A program made the translations under genes and the position numbers. DNA of 64,000 bases from Globodera rostochiensis (lineage: Eukaryota > Nematoda > Chromadorea > Rhabditida > Heteroderidae): NCBI GenBank assembly GCA_018350325.1, contig JAEVLN010000022.1, forward strand, positions 823,105 to 887,104, written 5' to 3'. This document shows, piece by piece, positions 21,401 through 32,500 of this stretch. Numbering within the stretch: position 1 is the stretch's first letter; every line of letters begins with the position of its first letter. The notes under the pieces were generated by a model. That model was not told the DNA's origin and searched no databases. It saw only the letters and a list, made by a program, of their open reading frames with translations.

Positions 21401-24400
21401 GCCAAATAAATCAGACAAATCATTAAAATTCGGGACTCCGCCTCCGGGGTTATTCGGGACTCCACCTCCGGGGTTATTCGGGACTCCGCCTCCGGGGTTA
21501 TTCGGGACTCCGCCTCCGGGGTTATTCGGGACTCCGCCTTATTCGGGACCCCGCCTCCGGGGTGATTCGGGACTCCGCCTCCGGAGTTATTCGGGACTCC
21601 ACCTCCGGGGTTATTCGGGACTCCGCCTCCGGGGTTATTCGGGACTCCGCCTCCGGGGTTATTCGGGACTCCGCCTCCGGGGTTATTCGGGACTCCGCCT
21701 CCGGGGTTATTCGGGACTCCGCCTCCGGGGTTATTCGGGAGACTCCGCCTTATTCGGGACCCCGCCTCCGGGGTGATTCGGGACCCCGCCTCCGGGGTGA
21801 TTCGGGACTCCGCCTCCGGGGTTATTCGGGACTCCGCCTCCGGGGTTATTCGGGACTCCGCCTCCGGGGTTATTCGGGACTCCGCCTCCGGGGTTATTCG
21901 GGACTCCGCCTCCGGGGTTATTCGGGACTCCGCCTCCGGGGTTATTCGGGACTCCGCCTCCGGGGTTATTCGGGACCCCGCCTCCGGGGTGATTCGGGAC
22001 TCCGCCTCCGGGGTTATTCGGGACTCCGCCTCCGGGGTTATTCGGGACTCCGCCTTATTCGGGACCCCGCCTCCGGGGTGATTCGGGACTCCGCCTCCGG
22101 GGTTATTCGGGACTCCGCCTCCGGGGTTATTCGGGACCCCGCCTCCGGGGTTATTCGGGACTCCGCCTCCGGGGTTATTCGGGACTCCGCCTCCGGGGTT
22201 ATTCAACCTTCGGCGCTTTTTTTCTGCCGAACTTGCTCCCAAAGATTTTTTGAGTTCGATAACCCCGCCGGCGTTTTTCTAGGCTCCCCCACGGGGATCG
22301 GTGGTTGGCTTCTGCTCACTGGTACCTCGTTCTTTGGCAGTCCCATTTGATGGTGGTGCTGTTGTTGTGGACTTTTGTGGCTGAGCACGGATTCGAAAGA
22401 GCCGCCGGAGTGATCGGAGACGGGCGAGTAGAACAGCGACGAACACGCTTCAGGCGGCAGCCATCCGACAGACGCATTGGCCAACATTTGCCGGGATTTG
22501 GGGAGGGGGGAATTTGGATGATTAGCGTTGGCCAAAAACGCGAAAGGGATCAACCGGAGGGGACGACGGCACCCTTTCCCTCAGGCAAATTGGACGCGCA
22601 ATTCGTTTCGATGTTCCGGCACAAAATGGTGGGGAGGGGCTCTCTTTCAGTGCGCACATTAAATGCCCATTTGGTCTTTGAGCTAAAAGGGGCGCAATGT
22701 TAATGGTTAAAAGGCGTCCCCCCAGGCATCATTTAGAAACCAAAATAGGCCTACGGGCCAAATTCAACAGAACGGTCCAAAAATATCCAGGATGGATTGT
22801 ACCGGGTCGAGAAAATGGAAAATGCCGGGTTGAGTTTTGAGTGTATACGGGCCGATAAAAAGTTCGGGTTTTGATGGTTTATTGGTTTCGTTATTTATGG
22901 CCAGAAAAGCCAAAAAACATTAAAAAGGCCTGGGATTTTCGCTCATAACTTTTTATTTCATATTTTATGAATTCGATTGGACGGCCCGAAAAGGCGGCAC
23001 AATATTTTGGGGGCGGGCACAATTTAATTGTCAACAAAAAAGTGCCATGTGAGGCGATTTGAGCGCATTTTTGGTGTGTTAATACTTTTAATACTTTTGT
23101 GTCACAAATTTAAGAAGGTCTGTAATTGTCCAATTAAACTATGCAAAAGAAAAGCACTGACATGGGAAAATTGCCTGAGGGAACAAAAGTGTGGGGGAGG
23201 GGGGGGGGGGGGGGGGGGGGGGGAATGGCACTGATTTTGTGTGGTTGGAGTTGTGGAAGAAAATCACTCCCTTCTCCTAATGGACGGATGGATGGACTCC
23301 GTTCTCCCCGGAGGGGCAATGATGATGATGTCGTTGAGGTGGGGGGGGGGGGGGGGTTGGGTTTGTGACTGTGATGAGTGTGGCGAAGAAGTGCGGTGTT
23401 CCCTTTTTGTCTCCCCCCCCCCCCCGTCTCCCCCCAATGTGTCCTCATTTCTTCCACCAAATCCCTTACCCTCCCCTTTCTCATCAGCAGTCATTTTCGG
23501 CACATTTTGTGCCGTTCCCTTCCGCTGTCTGTTTGCCGGCGGATTTTGGGCGGAGATCAAAGGATGAAGACAGAAGGGTCTTGCGTAATTGGGGGGGAGG
23601 GGCTCAGAGACGATGATGAGGTTGAGGACAGAAAGTGTCTTTATGGGGGGGGGGGGGGGGAGGCCCCCCGGGGGACGGACGGTGGAGTGCCCGCGGAATG
23701 GCCCATATTTTACTCGTTCGTCCAATCATATTTGTCTCTCCCTCGTCACTGTGGTTTACCGATGCTCATTAGAGGGCACTTATCATTTCAAAGCTACCGT
23801 TAATTACCGTACTTTCCTTCATACCGTATCCTTCCCTCTCCCCATACAGTATCGCTTAATCGCTCAATTCCAATTGCAGAAGCTCGTACAGCCTCTTAAG
23901 CCGGTACTGAACCGGCTGTGCCGTTCCCTCTCCGCCGATGGGCCTCTGTCGGCCCTTCCAATTTCGTTGGTTGGCGTTAGGGCCAACTGCGGCTTCACCT
24001 CCATTCTTTTGGCTGTCCACCAATCGGAGCACAGCAAGGAGGCGGAACTTCTGTTGATGAGGCCTCATTTGGACATGATGGCCAATTTGTTGAGCATTTT
24101 TGTAAGTTTTGAGGGGGTGGCGGATGGACGCCGGCACCGGCTTGCCATTCCAGAAACTCCAAATGCCCCGGCATTTTTTGTCTAAAATTATTGTCAAATT
24201 ACCGGCACTGTGCCCCAAATAGGGCAAATGCATTCGATTCAAATGACACCCCTGGGGGGAAACCCCTGGGGGGGGGGGGAAACCAATCCATCCCCTAAGG
24301 GTTCGGATTATTTCAGCACAACATCGAGGAACAGCGACGGCTAGCCCACCAGATGCAACTGTTCCTGTGCATGACTCAGAATGTGTTCTCCAGTCTTCGT

Positions 24401-27400
24401 AAGTGGGTGCACTGACTCAATGGCCAAATTTGGCAATTTCCAAAACAATTTGATCGCCCCCCTCCCATTTTTGCCCTTTTCCCATGATTTTTGACAATCG
24501 AACTTTGATCGCTTATCCCTCTGATCACTTCCTCCCTCCGATCTATATTTTGGCCTTTTGTCCGTTTCTAAGCCGCCACATTTTATTCAATTAGTGAAAA
24601 TTTGATCGTTTTTATAGAGGACATGAATCAATTGGTGCGCAACATCACCAAGGAGGCCAAGGCACTGGTCCACGCCGAAATGTGAGCAAAAGGCCTAAAA
24701 TGTAGACAAACCGTCGACTCGTCTAAATGGGGTGACAAAAGACCAACAATTGGTTTAGGCTTTTTGTCGGCGAGTCGACCGTTTGTCTGATTTTAGCCGA
24801 GTCGGCTTTTTGTGCCACGGCAATTTGAGTCCGATAAAAAGCATTTCTTTCCCTTCCAGTTGCTCTCTCTTCCTCTTGGACAAGGAGCATTCGGAATTGG
24901 TATTTTTCAGGGCTCCCAAATGTGAGGAGATTTTTACCATCATTTTGTTGGTTTTTCGATTTGACGATTTTTGTGGCTTTTTGGGAATTTCACTGATAAA
25001 ATTAAAGTTTTTTATTACATTTAAAATTTTTGGCGTAATGTTTCTCCAAATTTTGTCTTCTGTTTGCTTTAAAAATATTTCAATGTAAAGGCTTCATTTG
25101 GGGAGCCCTGGGGCATTTTTGCTGTTTAATGAGGCTTTTGAATGAACATGACAACATTTTAGGTGGCGGAAGTGTTCGAAAAGAATGGCACAACGGATGA
25201 ATATTTGACGGAAATTCGGATGCCGTTGAACCAGGGCATTGTGGGCCACGTGGCATCGACGGGGCAGATGATGAACGTGCAGGACGTGTACAGGTAGAAG
25301 AACCGCTTTTAAACAACGCTTTATGCCCGATACCCGGCGGGCACCCACCGAAAGAATCGCCAGAGGGGCCGACAAGTTCAAAACTTTAATTGTACTGATT
25401 CGTCCCTCCCTCTTTCAGCCATCCCAACTTTTACTCGAAGGTGGACGAGCGGACCGGCTTCATTACGCGCAACATTTTGTGCTTCCCAATCAAGGACACT
25501 TCTGGTACTGAAAAGTGCAGGGCTCAACTTTTCGGGGCAGGCCCCTCAAATTAAACAAATTTGGCGCCTAAGGGGGGGCCATATTTAGGTTCTGTTAGTC
25601 GCGCCATCGGTGCTCAATTATGATGTGCCGAGTCTGTCATTAATTATTAATTAGCCAAATGTCGGCCATTACGCAATTGGACCCCCCCCCCCCCCCTCTC
25701 GTCCAAAAAAGAACGAACATTGGCATTGGCATTGGCACATTTCAGGAAATTTGGTCGGCGTTGCGGAATTGTGCAACAAAATCGGGCGCGATGCCTTCAC
25801 ACGACACGACGAACAAATTGCTGCAACGGTAAGTGTTGGTTGTTGCCTAAATGTTTTTTTTGGCACTCGGAGCCAACCCCTCAGGGGAAATGCCAAAAAT
25901 GCTCGAGAACAGTGCCGAGATAATAGCCACTTACTAATTAGAATTTGTCCTTTCCACAGTTCGCCGTCTACTGTGCCATCAGCATTTCCCACGTCAGTGC
26001 CACGCTTTTTTTTGTTGTTGTTGCTGTGTCCTTTTGTCTGTGTTCAGCGTACCGTATGCCTTCCCCTCTCGTTACAGTGTCTCCTCTACCGTAAGCTGCA
26101 GGAGGCGCACCGTCGTTCCCACATAACGGCCGAGTTGCTGGTGCAAAGCTCCACCCTTTCGGTTTGTTGCTTATCCAACCAACAACCCCCGAGGGGCATT
26201 TTTGGTTATTCATTGTCCATTTTGCGCAGATTGCGCCCGAGGACATTCTTCGGCTGACCGTCCGGGACATTCCGTCGCCCGACTCTTTCCACCCGGAGTA
26301 CAACCATTTCCATTTTGTGCCACGTTCCATCGGCGCCGGCGACATTTACGTGGAGGCATCGCTGTCCATGTTCAAAAGCTTGGGCTTCATCGATCGCTAT
26401 CGGATCAGACGGCGAACATTGGCCCGATTTTTGTTGATGGTCCAGAAAGGGTACCGAGGTGTGTGTGTGAGGGGATGGTTTCCTCCACATTTTCAAGCAG
26501 TACTTTTTTGACATGGATATCGAATGCGCGAATTTATTGGCATTGTCCAAATCTTTTTTTAGATGTGCCCTACCACAATTGGAGCCATGCCTTTGCGGTT
26601 GCACATTTTTGTTATTTGTTTCTGCGCATGCCGTCGGTGAAGTCGGCTCTGCACGAGTTGGAGAGGTTCGCCCTGCTGGTCGCCTGCCTGTGCCATGACA
26701 TTGGTGCGTTGGTGGCGTGGGTCCGGCCACCTTAGAACAAATTTTCTGATCAGAGTTTGACAGAAATGCCGAATTTCGGGGACATTTTCTATAAAATCTC
26801 CGATTTTTAGACCACCGTGGCACCACAAATGCCTTCCAACTCCAATCGGTTAGCAAATTATATTGGAATCGCGGCTTCTCCGTGTTTATAACATAACCGT
26901 TGTCCCTCTCCCAACACAGCAAACACCGCTTGCCCAGCTGTACAGCTCGGAGGGCTCCGTGTTGGAAAGGCATCATTTTGCGCAGGTGGGGCAAAAACGT
27001 TCTCGTGCTGTTTTGCGGCTCAGTTTTAATTAGTATTCGCTTCCCTGAACCTCGGGGGATGACATGTTCGAGGTTCAAGGTTCGGGGATGGTTCAGAGTT
27101 CGGGGATGGCATGGCATGTTCTAGGGTCTTCAGGGATGGCATTTTGGGTGACGGTTGAGGCTCAAAACGGGAGGGGGGCGGGGGCTGTGTCGGGTAGTGA
27201 AGGAGACAATTGTTGGCCACTTTCAGACAGTGAGCATTCTCGGCATGGACGAGTGCAACATCTTTGACCAGCTGAACCAGCAACAGTACCAGCAGGTACT
27301 GAACAGAGAGCGCACCCACCGGACGGTGTCCAATGCCCCCCTCAACCCTTTTGCCAGATTATGGACTGCATCCGGGAAGTGATCTTGGCCACAGACATTG

Positions 27401-28491
27401 CGGCCCATTTGCGCAAGGTGGAACGGATTGCGGAGATGGCCAATGGTTTGAATTGGGCATTATGCCAAAATTTGAACCGTCGTTGAACCCATTCATTTGT
27501 GTCGCAGACGGCTTCGACGCGCGCTCGGACGAGCATCGTTATCTGTTCATGTGCCTGTTGATGACCGCCTCCGACCTCAGTGATCAGAGCAAACATTTTC
27601 GGCACTCGAAGGCAATTGCGGAAAACATTTACAAGGAGTTCTTCTCGCAAGGCGACCTGGAGAAGGAGATGGGCAACCGGCCCATCGAGATGATGGACCG
27701 CGAGCGGGTGACGTAACAGAATGCCAAAAACGCGCGTCCAACCACCTTACCACCAATTTCAGGCATGTGTGCCAAAAATTCAAATCGAGTTCATGGACAC
27801 CGTTGCTCTGCCAGTGTTCAGGTAAAGCTTTAGAGTTGGGTTGGCATCCGGGATGTAACCGGATGCCAAAAGACGGGAATCCGGAATTCCGGCTCCCAGA
27901 AAAATGCCCGGGATCCGGTTACACATCCCTGGTTGGCACCGAACGGATTGAATTTGTGTCCTCCGGTTACACATCCCTGGTCGGCATGGATTTTGCCGGC
28001 CGAACGGATTGAATTTGTTGTCTTCTCAATTCCATAAATACCCTTCAGACTGCTCGCCCAACTTCTTCCCGAACTGCAGTCAACGCATCAGTGAGTGTTT
28101 TTCTGCTGTTCTCCTAATTTTTGCCATCCCCGTCCCCCCAAGGGCTCTTAACCACAATCGCCGCTGTTGGATGATGCTTGATCAAATTCTGCAAGAGCAA
28201 GGGCTTCCCCTGACTTCGGGCGGGCTCAACTACCTCAAAGACCAAAGTCTGGAGGAGCAGGTCATCCAACGCGTCATCGACGACGAGGCGGCGGCGGAGC
28301 AGCAACACAACCCGGACGCGGCAGCCGGGCGTCAAATGGACGCACTGGCAACGCCGGTCAACATGTACTGGAGGAGGCTGAGCAGCGGGGCACCGCTGCC
28401 ACATGAACAACAGCAACAGCAGCAGCAGCAGCAGCTGCTGCAGGACAGGAGGTGGCCCTCCGGGGCCAAGAAGTACTCCCTGGGGCAGTGA
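14406..28491 (+). CDS. pde-2: PDE2-type cyclic-nucleotide phosphodiesterase with tandem GAF domains
   Basis: Hydrolyses cAMP/cGMP. Twenty-seven exons fit in phase (1483 residues): 14406-14748, 14930-15152, 15343-15519, 15579-15769, 18356-19417, 19543-19598, 19651-19773, 19956-20126, 23880-24101, 24317-24398, 24618-24681, 24860-24899, 25163-25293, 25419-25504, 25746-25828, 25960-25992, 26078-26161, 26230-26458, 26563-26703, 26811-26848, 26920-26985, 27227-27295, 27358-27445, 27508-27707, 27763-27821, 28049-28090, 28143-28491. Residues 1-680 are low-complexity, with a Cys cluster (54-63) and poly-Asn (~336). GAF-A covers ~685-858. GAF-B follows with an intact cGMP-binding NK...F-x3-DE signature (CNKIGRDAF...DE). 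The catalytic domain (~1057-1400) keeps [32 protein letters not shown] and SDLSDQ. A poly-Gln tract sits near the C-end. Vertebrate PDE2A has about 940 residues, so the N-terminal extension is unusual. The start and first four exons rest on phase and composition and are less certain than the rest. Confidence 0.93.
17855..17935. repeat. C-rich simple repeat (CCCCCCT)n in pde-2 intron 4
   Basis: Tandem CCCCCCT/CCCCT heptamers continue into C20 at 17969-17988. A short GA repeat lies nearby at 17671-17685. The whole intron (15770-18355) is C-run rich on the sense strand, including C22 at 16088-16109 and C24 at 16181-16204. No other feature is seen in it. Confidence 0.85.
20226..20573. repeat. fold-back element plus 22-bp tandem array in pde-2 intron 8
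   Basis: Eight or so units of GGGACAAAGTAGCTAACAGMAT run from 20391 to 20573. A single related copy lies at 20226-20242. Between them is an imperfect inverted repeat (GGGTCGTTTCAGCGCCGC near 20290, GGCGGCGCCTAAACGGCC near 20370). The arms resemble those of the fold-back at about 36640-36800. The tandem array looks like local amplification of an element's end. Confidence 0.75.
20786..22553 (-). CDS. bZIP transcription factor (PAR/CES-2-like), nested in a pde-2 intron
   Basis: Three exons on the strand opposite to pde-2: 22553-22233, 21391-21065, 21013-20786, all in phase (291 residues). The last two join at [26 protein letters not shown]. This is the hallmark of PAR-family basic regions (KDE-x-Y-x-x-RRRKNN...A..RSR..RR.KE). 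A leucine-zipper helix follows ([31 protein letters not shown]). The N-terminal 190 residues are Ser/Pro/Gln/His-rich, with [10 protein letters not shown] and a basic [10 protein letters not shown] stretch. The protein should bind DNA as a dimer in the nucleus. The first donor (CAA|GTTCGG, 22232) is chosen because it keeps phase 0. The true start could be further right or at an internal Met. The intron between exons 1 and 2 is almost filled by a 24-bp minisatellite. It lies wholly within the 20127-23879 intron of pde-2. Confidence 0.82.
21428..22205. repeat. 24-bp minisatellite, about 32 copies
   Basis: The unit is ATTCGGGACTCCGCCTCCGGGGTT, with variants (GACCCCGCC, GGTGATT, CTCCACC) and a few units shortened to CGCCTTATTC. 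It fills the first intron of the nested bZIP gene and is also inside the pde-2 intron. Because 24 is a multiple of 3, long open frames appear on both strands. They encode only unit repeats (for example NNPGGGVP) and are judged non-coding, because the bZIP exon frame meets a stop as soon as it enters the array. Confidence 0.95.
24695..24796. repeat. 102-bp fold-back element (MITE-like) in pde-2 intron 11
   Basis: The left end CTAAAATGTAGACAAACCG and the reverse complement of the right end, CTAAAATCAGACAAACGG, match and continue into GTCGACTCG on both sides. This leaves a loop of about 45 bp. I see no clear target-site duplication. It has the size and structure of a small non-autonomous DNA element. 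Confidence 0.6.
27836..28020. repeat. inverted and partly duplicated CCGGTTACACATCCC element in pde-2 intron 25
   Basis: GGGATGTAACCGGATGCC (27849-27866) is inverted relative to GGATCCGGTTACACATCCC (27911-27929). The right part (TCCGGTTACACATCCCTGG to CGAACGGATTGAATTTG) is then repeated at 27961-28017. A relative occurs at about 35876-35930 in a dig-1 intron, so this is a dispersed family. Confidence 0.6.
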
Positions 28492-28967
28492 CAGCCGGAG
28501 GAGGAGCTGCTCTGTTCGCGTCCGTCAGATGGACTTTGAATGGAAGTGATCGGCGGCGGCTGGCAGATAGATGCTTTGATGGCATGAGGTTGAAGCCTCT
28601 CCATTCACATTGCCAGTGATTGGGACGGACTGCCGGCCGAGAAACTTTTGTAGCCAAATGGGATGACGTCAGCGTGAAATTTGGCACGATGCCAACGCGT
28701 ACGCGGAGATCAACCCTTATGTTCGGACACAATACGGGCCAACTTTGCCAAAAATAGTCAAAATTTTCCCATTCACTATTTTAAATGTTGGATTTTTTTG
28801 CACATAATAGAGCACAGAGTCAAAAGTCATTTCCATTTTTTTAAAGTAAAAATGTTGTATATAAAGAGTTTGAATTAAATAAATATGAACTTGATCAATT
28901 CTGATCACTCTCTGATCTGGCAAGGAAAGAATATTTTTATGATCGTTAGACGAATGGAAATATCTGA
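28492..28967. other. 3' region between convergent pde-2 and dig-1
   Basis: This should hold the 3' untranslated regions of both genes. An AATAAA signal on the plus strand (28878-28883) is the likely pde-2 polyadenylation signal. I found no canonical signal for dig-1 on the minus strand. No coding potential is seen. Confidence 0.55.
28878..28883 (+). terminator. putative polyadenylation signal of pde-2 (AATAAA)
   Basis: The hexamer lies in AT-rich DNA 387 bases after the pde-2 stop codon and before the end of the convergent gene. Confidence 0.5.
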
Positions 28968-29500
28968 TTAAATGATTGATTTGACGTCCTTTTTTGCCAT
29001 CCTGGCCCAATGTCCAAACAGATCGGCCGCCCTCCTCAGCCCCCCGTCGATGGGCACGCATTGACGCGCATGTGCCGGGTCAAGCACCAACCCCGGAGGG
29101 CATGCGCAATAGAAAGAGCCTTTAGGGGGAATTTGAAATCTCGAACAAAACATCTTCAAATGTACCGTACCACCTGTCGGTACTCTGTTTTAGAGACTAA
29201 TTTAGTATCAGAAAATCCCAGTCTCGGCCAATTTGTCCCGGCCCTCGCCGGAGGGTACAAAAAATGGTGCGCGCGCTGACCTGCAGTGTTCACGCAGCCG
29301 TGGGAACAGTGCCCGTTCTGTTCCGCGCATTCATTCACATCTGAACTGGGCTTCGGCTTATCCCAATGCTTCTTCCCGGCCCCCACTGACCCTCGCAGAG
29401 TTTGATGCCACCCATCCGGTACCCCGTGGGGCATTTGCCATCGGCGTTGGTCGACTTTTGGCACGGGCATTGTTGCCCCTGCTGAGAGCATGGCGACGGC
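28968..29500 (-). other. dig-1: C-terminal calcium-binding EGF of dig-1
   Basis: [21 protein letters not shown] at about 29330-29270 is a calcium-binding EGF start. It is completed after an intron by [14 protein letters not shown] and a tail ending in AKKDVKSII before TAA (28968-28970). No transmembrane segment or lipid anchor follows, consistent with a secreted protein. Confidence 0.75.
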
Positions 29501-32500
29501 GGCGGCACTGTCGACGACGACACCGACGCCGGAGGCGGAGTTGTCAATAACTGTCCGTTCCCGTCATTACATACGCAAATGAGTCCACCACATTTTTGCC
29601 TCGGGAGAACAATGTCGGCGGCAATAACGGTATCTTAAAAATGCCAAAAACGAGTCGAGTTTTGGCACATTAAACACAAAATTTTCAAAACCCCAACCAA
29701 CTCCCCCCCCCCCCGCACCTTTGCCCAGCCAAATGCTGTCGCATTGCGCGTTCACTTCGTTTCGCGTCGTCGCGTCACTCAATTGGCGCGAATTCAAAAC
29801 GCAAACGCTGTAGTCGTGGTCGGACGGCAAGGCGTCCAGACGGAAACCGGCGCTGTCCGCGCAGGAGACGCCATGTCGGGGGGACCAATGGGAGGGAAAG
29901 GGCAACGAATCGTCCGGGGTGAACAGCACCGAGAAGTTGTACTGAATTGGCGGGGCGGGGGTGGCGCAAGAATTAAAATTGAGGTGCATGACAAATTGGG
30001 AGTCAGCCATATTGGGCGCCAAAAAATTGAACGGAAATTAAGAAAGTTGGACTCAGAATTCTAGCGCTCAGTTGTCCCTAGATTGGCGCCCAATTTTACG
30101 GCATCCGGGAAGGGGGCGGGGGAATAGGCGCGGATTTGTACGGATTGGCGGTTCGGGGCACAGCACGGGGACCAGCTGACGGACAGCGAGTGGGGACCCA
30201 CTGGACGGATCAGTACGTGCGAAGGCACCACGTCATCGCCGGCATCTGCAGAGTTCAGGGATTTTAACAACTGACTGAGTGGCCGGCCCCCCAGGGGATT
30301 AGAGGGTGCCACGGAATCGAACGATTTTTGGCATTGTCTAAAAATGCCATCATCACCACTCTGCTGCTGAAGGCGTCTCCACTTCGGCATTCTGGTTGTC
30401 CCGCGTCGCTTGGTCTTCATCTTCAACATTGTCAGTGCGGGCGGCGTTGGCTTCGCCTCGGGAGCTGTGCCGCCGCCACCGCCAGCTGCATCACTTTTTA
30501 TGGCATTACAAATCGCGAGTGTTAGCCAACGCTCAAATTGTTGCTGCACATCAGTGCCAGTCCAATTGGGAAAATGAATAACCCTGGGGGGGGGGGGGGG
30601 AATTGCATTTAAAACAGTGAAAAAACGGAATGCCAAACATTCTAACCGGTTTGCATGGTTTCCGGCCATCTTTTTCAACAAGTTCGAGCGCGGGTAATCC
30701 ACTGAAATGGCCACCACCTGGTGCTTCTGGTCCGGCTCGGCATTGTTGCTTAACGGAGGTTTTCTGCTTCAAGTCGCGGCTTAACATGGTATACTTACTA
30801 CCTGCTTGTGCCCTGTTGACTGATTAGCAGCACCACCCGCTGCTGCCCGTCGATGGCATTTTGCGAAAGTTTGCCTGACTCGCGCAAACCGACGCTCAAA
30901 TTTGGCCCCTCCGGCAATGCCAATCTAAGAATATTAAACGGTTTATCGAACTAAAATTGAAATTTAACCCTTCGCCGCCGCCGAATGTTTGCCCCTTGAA
31001 CATTTTGGCCAATCGGTCACCGAATTGCCTCAAAGGAATGGCCTCCTCCGATGGCCCGATCAGTCCCTTTTCGTCCATTCCGATCAGATTCAAACGAATT
31101 CGTTGTGATTCGGCAGAAAAATGGCGTTCCACAAAAGCACTCAAATACGACAAAACCAACTCAAAGCTCGTTGGATTCTGAAAAAAGAAGTACAGTACTG
31201 ATGCCTTTTGTACCGTATCACCCCACGCTACCGTAGCGGACGATTTCGTCAAATCCACCAGAACGTTGATCAGCAGCGGGCGCAAGTGTCCGTCCGGGCA
31301 CAACGCCTGCGGGTACTCGTCCCCGGCGGGGATTGCTCGTGTCACGCGCCCTCCGCTGCCCCAGCCGTCGCGTGGCGTGGAGGCGGCGGCAGCTGCGGTG
31401 ATCAGTGCGCTTCGATGCACGCTGGTTGTGCTGCGCTCGCTGTTTGCCCGTCGTGTGGGGGCAGCGCACAGAGCGCGCCGCAGGGGCGCAAGTCGACTCG
31501 GGTCGGCCAGCTGCTCAACGGAGTCCAGCCGCAGCAGTTGCTCGCGCGCTCGCTCCGCACCGCCGACAATGCGCGTCAGCGTGCCAAGATGATCAGACGA
31601 CGGAGCGACCGCAACCGCAAAAATGCGTGCACCGAGTTGCTCGCGCAGTTCTTGAGCGGAAGTGGCCGCGTTGCCCCTGCGAATTGCAAAACACACAAAA
31701 CATTGTGCCAAACGCGGAATGTGCCGTCGCGCAACAAACGGACTCTAACCGGTGTTTGCTGTTGGTCAGCAACACAACCACTTTGGGCACCGTGTTGCGG
31801 CCGTGCAATTGGAACTGCTGACGTGCTGCTTCCAATCCGCGGAGAGCAATTGCTGTGCTTCCTTGAGGGCAAAAGGTTTTTGTTGTCAATTGATGGGGCG
31901 CGGCGCCTCGGGGGCTGTACTAACTAGAGCCCGGAACGAGACGAGATCACGTCTCGAGATCTCAAAAAATCTCGACGAGATTCTCGAGAAATCTCGACCT
32001 CGAGATCTCGCTCGACCAAAAATGAGCTTCACGAGATTTTTCGAGACCGAGATTTTTCGAGAATCTCGACTCGAGATCTCGCTCAAAGCTCAAGTCCGGC
32101 TCTAGTACTAACCATTGAGCTTCTGGGCCGATGTCATTTTGGACAATAACTCAATTTTGTCCTCGTAATGGCCAAGCGCAACCGGCACCGCGACCATTTC
32201 ACTTCAAAAAATTGGCCAATTTTCTGAAATTCCCCTCCCCACCAGCGAGAGCGAGACCTGTAGATGATGAACCCAAGTCGAACCATGTCAGGGGCAAGGT
32301 CGAACGACTCGTCGACCAGCGTGGCCAGTCCTTCGACAACCTTTGCAAACTGTACACTGCTGAAGTTGGAAGAGTCCACCACCAGCATCAAGTCCAACGT
32401 GTACTCCACCCGACCGCAGTCGCGCAACACTCCGCCAACCTTTTGAATGGGCGGGGAATGAATGCTTTTTGCTTTGCGCTGCCATCTGTTGCTGTTTTAC

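Noticed and set aside
21382..22242. 286-codon minus-strand and 262-codon plus-strand open frames over the 24-bp array
   Set aside because: They consist only of the repeat unit and arise because 24 is divisible by three. The neighbouring bZIP exon is in another frame and needs the array spliced out.
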